Positions 7,797-16,120 of a stretch of 64,000 nt of DNA are shown one piece after another (positions within the stretch are counted from its first letter, which is position 1; every line of letters starts with the position of its first letter). Made by a program: the position numbers and the translations under genes. A model generated the notes under the pieces. The model saw only the letters and a list, made by a program, of their open reading frames with translations, searched no databases and had not been told where the DNA came from. The DNA is from Micromonospora sp. HM5-17 (lineage in GTDB: Bacteria; Actinomycetota; Actinomycetes; Mycobacteriales; Micromonosporaceae). The stretch lies in the NCBI RefSeq assembly GCF_003762835.1, contig NZ_RJWA01000001.1, forward strand, positions 620,001 to 684,000. The letters are read 5' to 3'.

Positions 7797-8831
7797 ATGA
7801 ACTCCGCACACCCCGAGCCCCCCGCAGATCCTGACCTCGGAGCGATCATGGCGATCGCCACCGGGCACTGGCAGACCAAGATCCTGGTGACCGCGGTGGA
7901 GGCGGACCTGTTCACCAACCTCTCCGGCTCCTCCGCGACCATCCCCGAGCTGAGCGAGCGCCTGGGCTACCGGATGCCCGGCGCCAAGGGTTTCTTCCTG
8001 GCCCTGGTCGGCCTGGGGCTGCTCGAGTCCCACGATGGGAGACTGCGCAACTCGGCCACGGCCGAGCAGTTCCTGGTCCGGGGCCGGCCCCAGTACATCG
8101 GCGGCTATCTGCAGTTCTGCGCGCGCGAGCTGAACCCGGCCTGGGACGGCCTCGCCGTGGCGCTCCGCACCGGCCAACCGCAGAACCGCGCCGCGATCGA
8201 GGGCAACCCGTACGACTCGCTGTACCGGGACGAGGCGGCCACCGAGGCGTTCCTGGACAGCATGGACATGTTCAACACGCCGATCGGGCTGCACGTCAGC
8301 AGCCTCGACTGGAGCCCGTACAGCAGCGTGGTCGACGTCGGCGGCGCGCGGGGCAACCTCGCACACACCCTGGTGACCAGGAATCCTCACCTGACCGCGA
8401 TCGTGTTCGACCTGCCCCAGCTGGAGTCGGCCTTCACCCGGCACATGGCCGCCCTCGGCGGCACCGACGCGGTCTCGTTCGTGGGTGGCGACTTCTTCAC
8501 CGACCCCCTTCCCGAGGCCGATGTGCTGATCTTCGGCCACATCCTGCACAACTGGAGTGAGGAACACCGGATCAAGCTGCTCCAGAACGCGTACCAGGCG
8601 GTCCGCCCCGGTGGCGCCGTCCTCGTCTACGACCCGATGGTCGACGGCGCGAACCCACCGTTCAACGCCGTGCTGGCGAGCCTGAGCATGCTGGTCTGGT
8701 CGGCGGGCGGGAGCGAGTACTCGGTGGAGGAGTGCCACGGCTGGTTGACCAAGGTGGGCTTCCGCCCGGAAACGGTCGCGCCGGCCGGCATGCCGGACGA
8801 CGTCCTGGTCATCGGGCACAAGGACCGCTGA
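7797..8831 (+). CDS. COMT-like SAM-dependent O-methyltransferase
   Basis: A 344-aa protein with an N-terminal winged-helix dimerisation domain (residues 15-100) and a class I SAM-binding domain. Motif I reads VVDVGGARGNLA at about 178-189; the third Gly of the usual DVGGGxG is Ala. GGDFF near 231 and HILHNWSEEH near 246-255 match the post-motif region where polyketide O-methyltransferases place the general base or substrate contacts. The ATG has GAGGAG upstream. It lies 60 bases after the SDR and 26 before the ABM gene, in one transcription unit. It likely methylates a phenolic hydroxyl. Confidence 0.93.
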   Translation: MNSAHPEPPADPDLGAIMAIATGHWQTKILVTAVEADLFTNLSGSSATIPELSERLGYRMPGAKGFFLALVGLGLLESHDGRLRNSATAEQFLVRGRPQYIGGYLQFCARELNPAWDGLAVALRTGQPQNRAAIEGNPYDSLYRDEAATEAFLDSMDMFNTPIGLHVSSLDWSPYSSVVDVGGARGNLAHTLVTRNPHLTAIVFDLPQLESAFTRHMAALGGTDAVSFVGGDFFTDPLPEADVLIFGHILHNWSEEHRIKLLQNAYQAVRPGGAVLVYDPMVDGANPPFNAVLASLSMLVWSAGGSEYSVEECHGWLTKVGFRPETVAPAGMPDDVLVIGHKDR

Positions 8832-8857
8832 CCACCGCACCCCGAGGAGAGTCGCGC

Positions 8858-9541
8858 ATGTCCCACGTACCGCCGGTCATCGACCGGCCAGACGTCACCT
8901 CAGTGCTCGTCGCCGAGATCGTTGCCGGTGGCCCCGGGCGGCAACGGGCCGTGGCGGACGCGATCGTGGCCCACTGGCGGTCCTGTTCCTGGTCTGCCGG
9001 CCTCGTGTCGCTGACCTGCTTCGTCAGCACCGACGGCGAGTTGGTGCTGACCTACGCCCAGTGGTCCTCCGACCAGGCGCTGGCCGCCTCGCTACGAGAC
9101 GAGGGCGGCATCTCCCGCGGCGTGCCGGGCTGGGGGATACCCGGCGTCGAGTCCCCCGAACCCCGGCAGTACAAGCTGTACCGGGTGGTGCGGGGCGGTG
9201 CGATCACCGACCCGGCTCCGGTGCCACAGTGCTTCCCGGCCGCCATCTTCAAGATGGAGAACGAGACGGCGGCCCGCAACTGGGTCGATGGCCTGCTGGC
9301 CTCGGAGGAGGCGGCGGAGGGCAAGGAGCGGGCCTACCCCGGCGCCATCGCCGCCAACTTCCACATCAGCGTCGACGGAACGAGCGTGTTCCTGCTCTCC
9401 GAGTGGGCCTCCGAGGAGGAGGCGGTGGCGCACATCGCCGAGGTCATCGAGCCGATTCTGGAACAGGTCGGCAGCGGGGACACCGGTGCCGGTGCCCGCT
9501 ACCGGCACCACGTGACGCTCACCGCGCCGGAACAGCGGTGA
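8858..9541 (+). CDS. Tandem ABM domain protein (second copy)
   Basis: A 227-aa protein with two ABM ferredoxin-like repeats (about residues 10-100 and 115-220), paralogous to the gene at 3830. Shared features are FVSTDGELVLTYAQWSS in the first repeat and AANFHISVDGTSV followed by EWAS in the second. Cofactor-independent quinone-forming oxygenases and cyclases of aromatic polyketide pathways have this fold. Two separate copies in one cluster suggest sequential or heteromeric action. The ATG at 8858 has GAGGAGA upstream. It is the last biosynthetic gene before a regulatory pair. Confidence 0.85.
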   Translation: MSHVPPVIDRPDVTSVLVAEIVAGGPGRQRAVADAIVAHWRSCSWSAGLVSLTCFVSTDGELVLTYAQWSSDQALAASLRDEGGISRGVPGWGIPGVESPEPRQYKLYRVVRGGAITDPAPVPQCFPAAIFKMENETAARNWVDGLLASEEAAEGKERAYPGAIAANFHISVDGTSVFLLSEWASEEEAVAHIAEVIEPILEQVGSGDTGAGARYRHHVTLTAPEQR

Positions 9542-9713
9542 CCTCGGGCTGGGGGTGACCTCGGCCATCGCCGCGACTCGGGAGCCCGGCGACGCCGGTA
9601 ACCGCCACCGCCCGGCGGCCGGGTGACGTCCGGTGCGTGCGTGTCGGGTTCGCCGCCGTCGCGCACCTGTCGCGCACGGGTCACGCACCTTTGCGCGACC
9701 GGGACGGACGTGG

Positions 9714-11318
9714 ATGATCGAGCCTGTGACGGCCGGTGCGTTCGATCTCGGGGTCGCGTGCCTGGTCGGCCTGAGTTTCGTCCTGGCCGGCCTGGTCGGC
9801 TGGCGAGCCCGCCCTCGCAATCGGGTCGGGCCACTGCTGCTCGCCGTCGGCGTGCTGTGGGTGCTGGCGAAACTGCCGGCTGCGGTGGCGCTGCCGGACG
9901 GCGTCGCGGTGGTCCGCGCCGGCGCCTGGGCGGCGATGTTCGTCCACCTGGTGGTGGCGTTTCCGGCCGGGCGGCTCGGCACGGTGGCGTCGCGGCTGGT
10001 CGTCGCACTGGGATATCTCAGTCTCACCGTCGTCGGCACGCTCACCGCACTGTGGCCCGGCGCCGGGCCGGGCCGCGGCGGCGCCGGTGTGGTCGCGATC
10101 GTCGGGGTCGTCGTTCCCGGCGCCGCCGTGGTCGTGCACCTGACCGTCCGCTGGGTACGCAGCACCGGGCCCCGCCGCCGCCAGCTCAGTCCGCTGCTCG
10201 GGGTGGCGGTGATCGCGGCGGCGCTGGTCGTCGCGGTGAAGCCGGCCACCATCGCCGGGCGGGACGTCGCCGGGCTGAACGCCGTACTCCAGGTGGCGCT
10301 GACGACGATCCCGCTGGCCTACCTGGCCGGCCTGCTGCGTCGCCGGATCGACCGGGCCGGCGTCGCCGACCTGGTCGTCCGGCTGCACCGGGCGGACCGT
10401 CCGGTGCGCCCGGAGATCGTACTGGCCCGCACGCTGCACGACCCGACGTTGCGCATCGGCTACTGGGTGGCCGATTCCGGCCGGTACGTCGACACCGGCG
10501 GACATCCGGTCACGCCTCCCTCGCCGGATGAGCCGGATCGGGCGGTCACCCGCATCGACCGGGACGGCAAGCCGATCGCGATCGTGGTCCACGACCGGGC
10601 GCTGCTGGAGGAACCGGATCTGATCGAGGCGGCCTGCGCGGCCCTGGGCCTGGTGCTGGAGAACGAACGCCTGACCGCCGAGCTTCGGTCCCGGCTCCGG
10701 GAACTCGCCGAGTCCCGTCGGCACCTCGTCCGGGCCGCCGAGGCGGAACGCCGACGACTGGAGCGGGACCTGCACGACGGCGTACAGCAGCGGCTCCTCT
10801 CGATCCCGATGGCGCTGAGCCTGGCCGAGGCGGTGCTGCCGGACGATCCGGAGCGGGCCCGGTCGCTGCTCCGCGAGGCCCGGGAGGCCGGTTTGGCGGT
10901 CCTGGACGACGTGCGCGCCCTGACCCAGGGCCTGCACCCGCCGATGCTGACCGAACGCGGGCTGGCCGGCGCGATCCGGGAACTGGCTACGCTGTCGCCG
11001 GTGCCGCTGCGGATTCCGGACGACGTGCCGGCCGGACTGCCGGCCGAGGTGGAGACGACGGCGTACTACGTCGTCGCGGAGGCACTGGCGAACATCGCCA
11101 AGCATGCCGCGGCGGACGAGGCCGAGCTGCGCATCGGGCTGCGCGCCGGGCAGCTCACGCTGGAGGTCCGCGACGACGGCCGGGGCGGAGCCGATCCGGC
11201 GTCCGGGTCGGGACTGCGCGGGCTGGCCGAGCGGGTGGCGGTCGAGGGAGGAGTGTTCCAGGTGGAGAGTCCGCCCGGCAGGGGGACGCGGGTACGGGCA
11301 ACACTGCCGTGCGGGTAG
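9714..11318 (+). CDS. NarL-type sensor histidine kinase
   Basis: A 534-aa membrane kinase. About seven hydrophobic segments fill residues 8-215. A linker without a clear PAS or GAF signature follows, then a HisKA_3 dimerisation helix with RRRLERDLHDGVQQRL, where His354 is the predicted phosphorylation site. The C-terminal HATPase has N-box ALANIAKHA and the G-box DDGRGG...GSGLRGL. The coding end overlaps the response regulator by ten bases, so the two form a two-component system. It stands directly downstream of the biosynthetic genes and may sense an envelope or metabolite signal; no target is evident. Confidence 0.92.
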   Translation: MIEPVTAGAFDLGVACLVGLSFVLAGLVGWRARPRNRVGPLLLAVGVLWVLAKLPAAVALPDGVAVVRAGAWAAMFVHLVVAFPAGRLGTVASRLVVALGYLSLTVVGTLTALWPGAGPGRGGAGVVAIVGVVVPGAAVVVHLTVRWVRSTGPRRRQLSPLLGVAVIAAALVVAVKPATIAGRDVAGLNAVLQVALTTIPLAYLAGLLRRRIDRAGVADLVVRLHRADRPVRPEIVLARTLHDPTLRIGYWVADSGRYVDTGGHPVTPPSPDEPDRAVTRIDRDGKPIAIVVHDRALLEEPDLIEAACAALGLVLENERLTAELRSRLRELAESRRHLVRAAEAERRRLERDLHDGVQQRLLSIPMALSLAEAVLPDDPERARSLLREAREAGLAVLDDVRALTQGLHPPMLTERGLAGAIRELATLSPVPLRIPDDVPAGLPAEVETTAYYVVAEALANIAKHAAADEAELRIGLRAGQLTLEVRDDGRGGADPASGSGLRGLAERVAVEGGVFQVESPPGRGTRVRATLPCG

Positions 11319-11956
11319 TTGTCGCCGAGGACAACACGCTGCTGCGCGAGGGGCTGGTTCGGCTCCTCGCGGAGGTCGGGTTCACTGTCGCGGCGAGTGT
11401 CGCGGACGCCGCCGCGCTGCTCGCCGAGGTCGCCCGGCACCGGCCGGAGGTGGCCATCGTCGACATCCGGCTGCCGCCGACCCGCACCGACGAGGGGCTG
11501 CGGGCGGCCCGGGAGATTCGGCGGCGACACCCGGAGACGGGCATCCTCGTCCTGTCCCAGTACGTCCGGGCCAGCTACGCGGTCGAGCTGCTCGACGGCG
11601 GCGCCCGGGGGGTCGGCTACCTGCTCAAGGACCGGGTGTCGGACCTGACCGAGTTCGCAACGGCGGTACGGCAGGTCGGCAACGGCGGGTCGGCGTTCGA
11701 CCCGGTCGTGATCGACCAGCTCGTCGGGCGCCGGGACCGCCCGGACGACCCGCTGCGTGACCTGAGCGAACGGGAGCGGGCGGTGCTGGCCCTGATGGCC
11801 GAGGGCCGCACCAACCAGGCGATCGCCGCCAGGCTCGGCATCGCCGAGCGGACGGTGGAGAAGCACTGTACGGCCATCTTCGCCAAGCTCTCGCTGCCCT
11901 CCCGGCCCGACGACCACCGCCGGGTGCTCGCCGTACTCCGCTACCTCAACGGCTGA
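11309..11956 (+). CDS. NarL/LuxR-family response regulator
   Basis: A 215-aa regulator. The receiver domain has the acidic pair at residues 7-8 (AED), phospho-acceptor Asp52 in AIVDIRLPP and Lys107 in YLLKDR. The GerE/LuxR helix-turn-helix spans about 150-210, with LSERERAVLALMAEGRTN and IAERTVEKH. The GTG start lies inside the end of the kinase gene, so translation is probably coupled. It is expected to dimerise on phosphorylation and bind DNA. The 22-bp repeats immediately downstream are not obviously its binding sites. Confidence 0.94.
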   Translation: MRVVVAEDNTLLREGLVRLLAEVGFTVAASVADAAALLAEVARHRPEVAIVDIRLPPTRTDEGLRAAREIRRRHPETGILVLSQYVRASYAVELLDGGARGVGYLLKDRVSDLTEFATAVRQVGNGGSAFDPVVIDQLVGRRDRPDDPLRDLSERERAVLALMAEGRTNQAIAARLGIAERTVEKHCTAIFAKLSLPSRPDDHRRVLAVLRYLNG

Positions 11957-11968
11957 GCGGCTCGGGCC

Positions 11969-12056
11969 CGCCCCGGCCGGCCCGATCTCGCGCCCCGGCC
12001 GGCCCGATCTCGAGCCGCGGGTGGGCCGATCTCGCGCCGCGGGTGGGCCGCCGAGC
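11969..12056. repeat. Four tandem 22-bp repeats
   Basis: Units at 11969, 11991, 12013 and 12035. The first two are identical and contain CCGGCCGGCCCGATCTCG. The third and fourth share GCCGCGGGTGGGCCG; the third keeps the GATCTCG end and the fourth degenerates. They begin 13 bases after the response regulator stop and lie in non-coding DNA. Confidence 0.85.
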
Positions 12057-12218
12057 GCGGGCGACGGTCGGGCGGTGGTGCGGGTAGCCGTACCGGCCCG
12101 GTGCGGCGACCCTGCGGGCGGCTGAGGGTTGGCACGGTTGGCGGCCGGCGAGGCCCGCCCCAGACTCGGTGCGGGGTCCCGACACCGGGTCGGGACGGCG
12201 AACTCGGGAGGAACGAGG

Positions 12219-12593
12219 GTGTCTGGGACTGTTCGTCGGTTGGACACCGTGCTGGTCGCGCGGCTCGCGGCGGCGGCGATCGTCGTCGTGATGGTGGTCT
12301 ACTTCCTGACCTCGGGCGCGATCCGATCCGACAACCCGTTCCTGGTGCCCGATGCGCTCGTCCTGCTGTTCGCCCTCGTGACGCCGATGCTGCCGCGCCG
12401 GGCGGCGGTGCCGGGGATGATCTTTGCCTTCGCGTGGGCGGCGGCGGTCCTCACCGTCTCCCTGTGCACCCACATCGTCCGGGACGACGTGTTCCGGGTC
12501 GACCACCTCTTCATGATCGTGCCGAGCCTCGTCCTGGTGGTGCTGCTCGGCCGGGTGGCGGCACGCGGCGGAGAGTGGCTGGCCGCGAGGTGA
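12219..12593 (+). CDS. Small membrane protein, unknown function
   Basis: A 124-aa protein with three or four hydrophobic segments: LVARLAAAAIVVVMVVYFL, ALVLLFALVTPML, GMIFAFAWAAAVLTVSL and the C-terminal HLFMIVPSLVLVVLLG. The GTG at 12219 is chosen because GGGAGGA at 12206-12212 is well placed; the frame is open further upstream without a ribosome site. No family is recognised and no conserved polar motif stands out. It is monocistronic, downstream of the repeat array and facing the PP2C gene. Confidence 0.7.
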   Translation: MSGTVRRLDTVLVARLAAAAIVVVMVVYFLTSGAIRSDNPFLVPDALVLLFALVTPMLPRRAAVPGMIFAFAWAAAVLTVSLCTHIVRDDVFRVDHLFMIVPSLVLVVLLGRVAARGGEWLAAR

Positions 12594-12775
12594 CGGTCTG
12601 GTGACACCCGGCCCGTGACCACCTGCCGGCCGGCGACGTCACGAGGGCTGCGGGAGGATCTCGCGCAGTGGCGGCGCGGCGGCCGGGGCGGCACCGTCGA
12701 CGGCCAGCGCCCGGGCTGCGGCTCGTCCGCCGGGATACCGGCCATCATCGGGACGCGCCTGCCGGGCCGGACGGC

Positions 12776-13499
12776 TCAGCCCGTCTCGGCGACGTCCGCC
12801 ACGACCAGCGTGACGTTGTCCGGGGCGCCGGCCTGGTGCGCCAGCTTGACCAGCTGGCGCGCGCACCCCTCCCGGTCCGGGTACGTCCCCAGCACCTGCC
12901 CGATCAGCTCGTCCTCCACCACGTCGGAGAGCCCGTCGCTGCACAGCAACAGCCGGTCGTCCGGGGTCACCCGCAGGACGGTCGTGGCCGGATCGATCGG
13001 CACGCCCTGCACCGCGCGGGTCACCAGCGACCGCTGCGGGTGCCGCCGCGCTTCCTCCGGGGTCAGCCCGCCGTGGTCGACGAGCTCCTGGACGAAGGTG
13101 TCGTCCCGGGTCACCTGCCGCAACACGCCGTCGCGCAGCAAATAGCCACGCGAGTCGCCGATGTGCGCGATGGTCAGGCTCGTGCCGTGCAGCAGCATCG
13201 CGGTGACCGTGCTCCCCATGCCCTGCGTCTGCGGGTCGGCCCTGGTCACCTCCGCGATCCGCTGGCTGGCGGTGCGGAGCGCCGCGACCAGGGCGTCCCG
13301 CGGCGCCTGCCCGGCCGTGAGCTGCTCCACCGGCGCCAGGGCGCTGATCACGATCTCGCTGGCGACCTCGCCGGCGGGCGCTCCGCCCATGCCGTCGGCG
13401 ACCGCGATCAGCCGGGTGCCGGCGAAGGCCACGTCCTCGTTGTTGGCCCGGAGCAGACCAGGGTCGCTGAGGGGCCAGGCTGCGCAGGATGACGCTCAT
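12776..13499 (-). CDS. PP2C-family Ser/Thr phosphatase, 5' end apparently frameshifted
   Basis: The metal-dependent phosphatase core is intact from about 13485 down: DPGLLRANNED, AVADGMGG, AHIGDSRGYLL, LLCSDGLSD and APDNVTLVV, the Asp-based two-metal motifs of PstP/PrpC enzymes, about 240 aa. The only plausible start (ATG at 13499, MSVILRSLA) is in another frame. Removing one G from the GGGG run at 13471-13474 joins it smoothly to SDPGLLRANNED. Without that correction, translation could only begin at the GTG at 13432, losing the NNED metal-binding segment. This is either a real frameshift or a base-calling error. No kinase gene is adjacent. Confidence 0.85.
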
Positions 13500-13560
13500 C
13501 CTCTGAGCTTGCCGCGTCAGCCACGCGGGTCTCTAGGCAGTACCACGTAGGGCGGACGCC

Positions 13561-13976
13561 ATGATGCCGGTGTCGATGGTGGGGCGCGCCGGTGAGTTGG
13601 CCGAGTTTGCCCTCTCGCCGCGGCGCCCGATCTTCCGGCCCCGCTGGTGGTGGCGAGCCGGCCGCCGAAGATGGCGGTGTCCCGGCGGATCGTCGCGGCC
13701 CCCCTCGCCCGGCTGGCCGGGGCGCCCGGCGCCGTCCGGCAGCGCCTGGGCCCGCTGACCCCGGCGGACGTCGCGGAGGTGCTCGGCCAGGTCTACCCCG
13801 ATCCGGCCGAGGTGTCGGACGACCTGGTGGCGGCCGTCTGGCGGCGGACCGGCGGCAACCCGTACCGGTTGATGGAGCTGCTGACGATCGAGGGCGGCGC
13901 CGGACCGACGGCGCTGGCCCGCGCGGACCGGCCGGAGGTACCGGGGTGGGTCGGCCGAGCTGACCGGCCGGGATAG
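13561..13976 (+). pseudogene. Remnant of an AAA/LuxR-type ATPase regulator
   Basis: Two frames carry the ends of an AAA_16/STAND-type ATPase. MVGRAGELAEF at about 13576 resembles the N-terminal VGRexEL of this class. A second frame from about 13650 has SRRIVAAPLARL, LGPLTPADVAEVLGQVY and RRTGGNPYRLMELL, the typical winged-helix and GGNP region. The Walker A and B segments between them are missing and the frames do not join. It reads as an internally deleted, frameshifted remnant; no LuxR helix-turn-helix remains. Confidence 0.6.
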
Positions 13977-14287
13977 CGAGATCCGTTCATCCGGGTCGCC
14001 GGTGTTTCCGCCTCACTTGACGTGTGCGCCATCATTGGTAGATAGGCCCGGAGTGCGAAGGGGATGGTGGCCATGAAACGTGGCGCCACTGTGGATAGGT
14101 CGAGCAGTCCGGCGTTGACCAGCATTTTCTTGTGATTCACGACGGGGTCGCGGGTCGGGAGTGCCGGGACGCGTCGGGATCGACGGATCATCCGGCGCGG
14201 TACGGGGCCGCGGCGAAGCGCGACGCGCCATAACATGAGCGCATTGACGACCTGACCGGTTGATTCGCGGATGGTGGTGCACGACAG
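13977..14287. other. Non-coding stretch
   Basis: 311 bases between the regulator remnant and the SCO2524-like gene. Base composition is slightly less GC-rich than the surroundings. Short frames on both strands (for example 14013-14282 minus) have no recognisable content and unremarkable codon use. TTGACG near 14246 could be a -35, but no matching -10 was found. It must hold the promoter of the SCO2524-2522 operon. Confidence 0.5.
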
Positions 14288-16120
14288 ATGAGGATCCAGC
14301 CCCGTCAGGAGCTCTTGGAAATCTGGGGAGCCACCGTCCGAACGAGCTGGCAGGACGGCAAGTGGCAGTGGGGCGGCCGGGACGGTCCCAATTCGATCAG
14401 CGACGCCGAGCAGTTGCTCTGTATTCTCCTGCCGGCCACGCAGGCGGACTTCAGCCTGGACCGTCCGGACGAAACCGCCGACGAAATGATCAAGGCGTTG
14501 CGGCCGCTCGGCACCGCCACCCAGATTCCCCGGGTGTTGGTCCAGCTCCTGACCGAGTATTACCAGCGGTACACCGACACATCCGGGACGCCGATCTTCT
14601 CCGGACGGACGTATTTCCAGACTGACGGCGCGGAACCGACCGAGCAGCAACTCGACCTCGACATCGTCGACTCGTTCGCGATGTCGATCACCCTGTCCCT
14701 GGCGGCCATCGGTTTCGCCCGGGTCTTTCGGACGGCGGTACGCCGTGACGAGGTCCTGCGTGAGATCGACGAACTTGAGGCGATGGCGAGCGCGCGGCTC
14801 ACCGCCGCGATGGTGGGGCTGCTGCGCAGCTTCGCGGTCAACGTCTTCGACATCGACTCGCCCGAGGGCCAGGCGCTCTGCTCCATGATCAACCAGGGCG
14901 ACCTGCCGCAGCGGCAGGTCGTCGCCCAACTGCGCCGCCGGCTGCGTCAGACGATCGCCAGCTTCCGCGAGATCCTGATCGGTTCCGGCCAGGTGGCCGA
15001 CCTGGACAGTCCCAACCGGCTCTTCGAGTGCGGCTGGTCCTGGGGGATCGTCCGGGACGCCCCGGAGGTCGAGACGACCGAGCCGATCGGGAGCCAGCCG
15101 GCCGGGGTGGCGCCGGAGGAGCCGTACCTCTACTTCACGGTCATCGCGATCGACGCGATCGAGGAGCTGTTCACCGAGCGGACCCGCATCCTCGGCCTGC
15201 TCAACGACGAGCAGCAGCGGCTGGCCCGGGCGCTGCAACTGCGCTGGGACCTGACCCGGACCTACTGGGCGACGGTCGCCACCTTCGGCGACGGTCACCG
15301 GTGGCCGCTGGAGGACATCCCGTGGCGGACCACCGACCGCGAGGCGTCGGACTACTACACGCTGCTGGTGACCTCGCTGGCGGTCAAGGGCCTCGTACAG
15401 GAGCGGGGCGCCGACGCGGAGCTCAGCCGGATCGGCGCGATCCTGGAGGAGCTGGCCAATCGCGCTCGGATCACCCGGCGTCCGTTCGACCAGGATCCGG
15501 CGCTGCACCTGCACGCCCCCGGCGTCGAGCTGAGGTTGCAGCGCAGCGAGCTGCTCGGCGGGCCCACCCTGCGCTGGACGGTGAGCGAGTTCTCGGCACT
15601 GCTCCTCCAGCGCACCGCGTACATCGCCGGCCTGCTCAGCGACGCCGACGCGCGGGCACGGCTGCTGGACCTGGCCGACCGGGTCTGGGACCACCTGATC
15701 ATCCGCCGGCTCGACCGCGGGCCGGCGCGCAGCCTCTGGGACCAGCCGGCGCGGGCGTTCCGCCAGCTCGACACCTACTACGACGCACCCTCGTGGTACT
15801 ACACCGAACGGGTGGTGCAGTCCCTGGTCACCACCGTCAAGGTCCTGCGCCGGCCACCGCTGCGGAGTGAGCGGTTGACCGAGTACGCGCTGGATCTGCT
15901 GAACGAGGCCGAGCACCTCTACGACATGGAACTGCTCAGCGGTACGGCGGAGGGCGGGCCGAAGATCCGGCAGACCCTGCAGGTCGTCCGGCTCAGCCTC
16001 CGGCGGGCCCGGGAGATCGTGCACGAGCGTCCCGGCACCGCCGCGTCCCTCGCCGCCACCGCGCTGCTCTCGCTGGACGAGCTCAACGCCGCCCGCAAGG
16101 ACGTCGCGGAGGCGGGCTGA
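14288..16120 (+). CDS. SCO2524 family protein
   Basis: A 610-aa protein recognised as the SCO2524 family from its N-terminus (MRIQPRQELLEIWGATVRTS, then WGGRDGPNSISDAEQLLCI) and its place before an SCO2523-type P-loop gene. It is mainly alpha-helical, with long Arg/Leu-rich amphipathic helices, for example residues 145-180 and 200-240. It lacks membrane segments, a signal peptide and any known catalytic motif. The function is unknown; the family is confined to actinomycetes that carry this gene set. The stop and the next ATG share bases, so it is translationally coupled to SCO2523. The start has only weak ribosome-site support. Confidence 0.85.
   Translation: MRIQPRQELLEIWGATVRTSWQDGKWQWGGRDGPNSISDAEQLLCILLPATQADFSLDRPDETADEMIKALRPLGTATQIPRVLVQLLTEYYQRYTDTSGTPIFSGRTYFQTDGAEPTEQQLDLDIVDSFAMSITLSLAAIGFARVFRTAVRRDEVLREIDELEAMASARLTAAMVGLLRSFAVNVFDIDSPEGQALCSMINQGDLPQRQVVAQLRRRLRQTIASFREILIGSGQVADLDSPNRLFECGWSWGIVRDAPEVETTEPIGSQPAGVAPEEPYLYFTVIAIDAIEELFTERTRILGLLNDEQQRLARALQLRWDLTRTYWATVATFGDGHRWPLEDIPWRTTDREASDYYTLLVTSLAVKGLVQERGADAELSRIGAILEELANRARITRRPFDQDPALHLHAPGVELRLQRSELLGGPTLRWTVSEFSALLLQRTAYIAGLLSDADARARLLDLADRVWDHLIIRRLDRGPARSLWDQPARAFRQLDTYYDAPSWYYTERVVQSLVTTVKVLRRPPLRSERLTEYALDLLNEAEHLYDMELLSGTAEGGPKIRQTLQVVRLSLRRAREIVHERPGTAASLAATALLSLDELNAARKDVAEAG

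Noticed and set aside
14013-14282. 89-codon minus-strand frame before the SCO2524-like gene
   Set aside because: Composition is Arg/Pro/His-rich without any recognisable motif, as expected of chance frames in GC-rich DNA.
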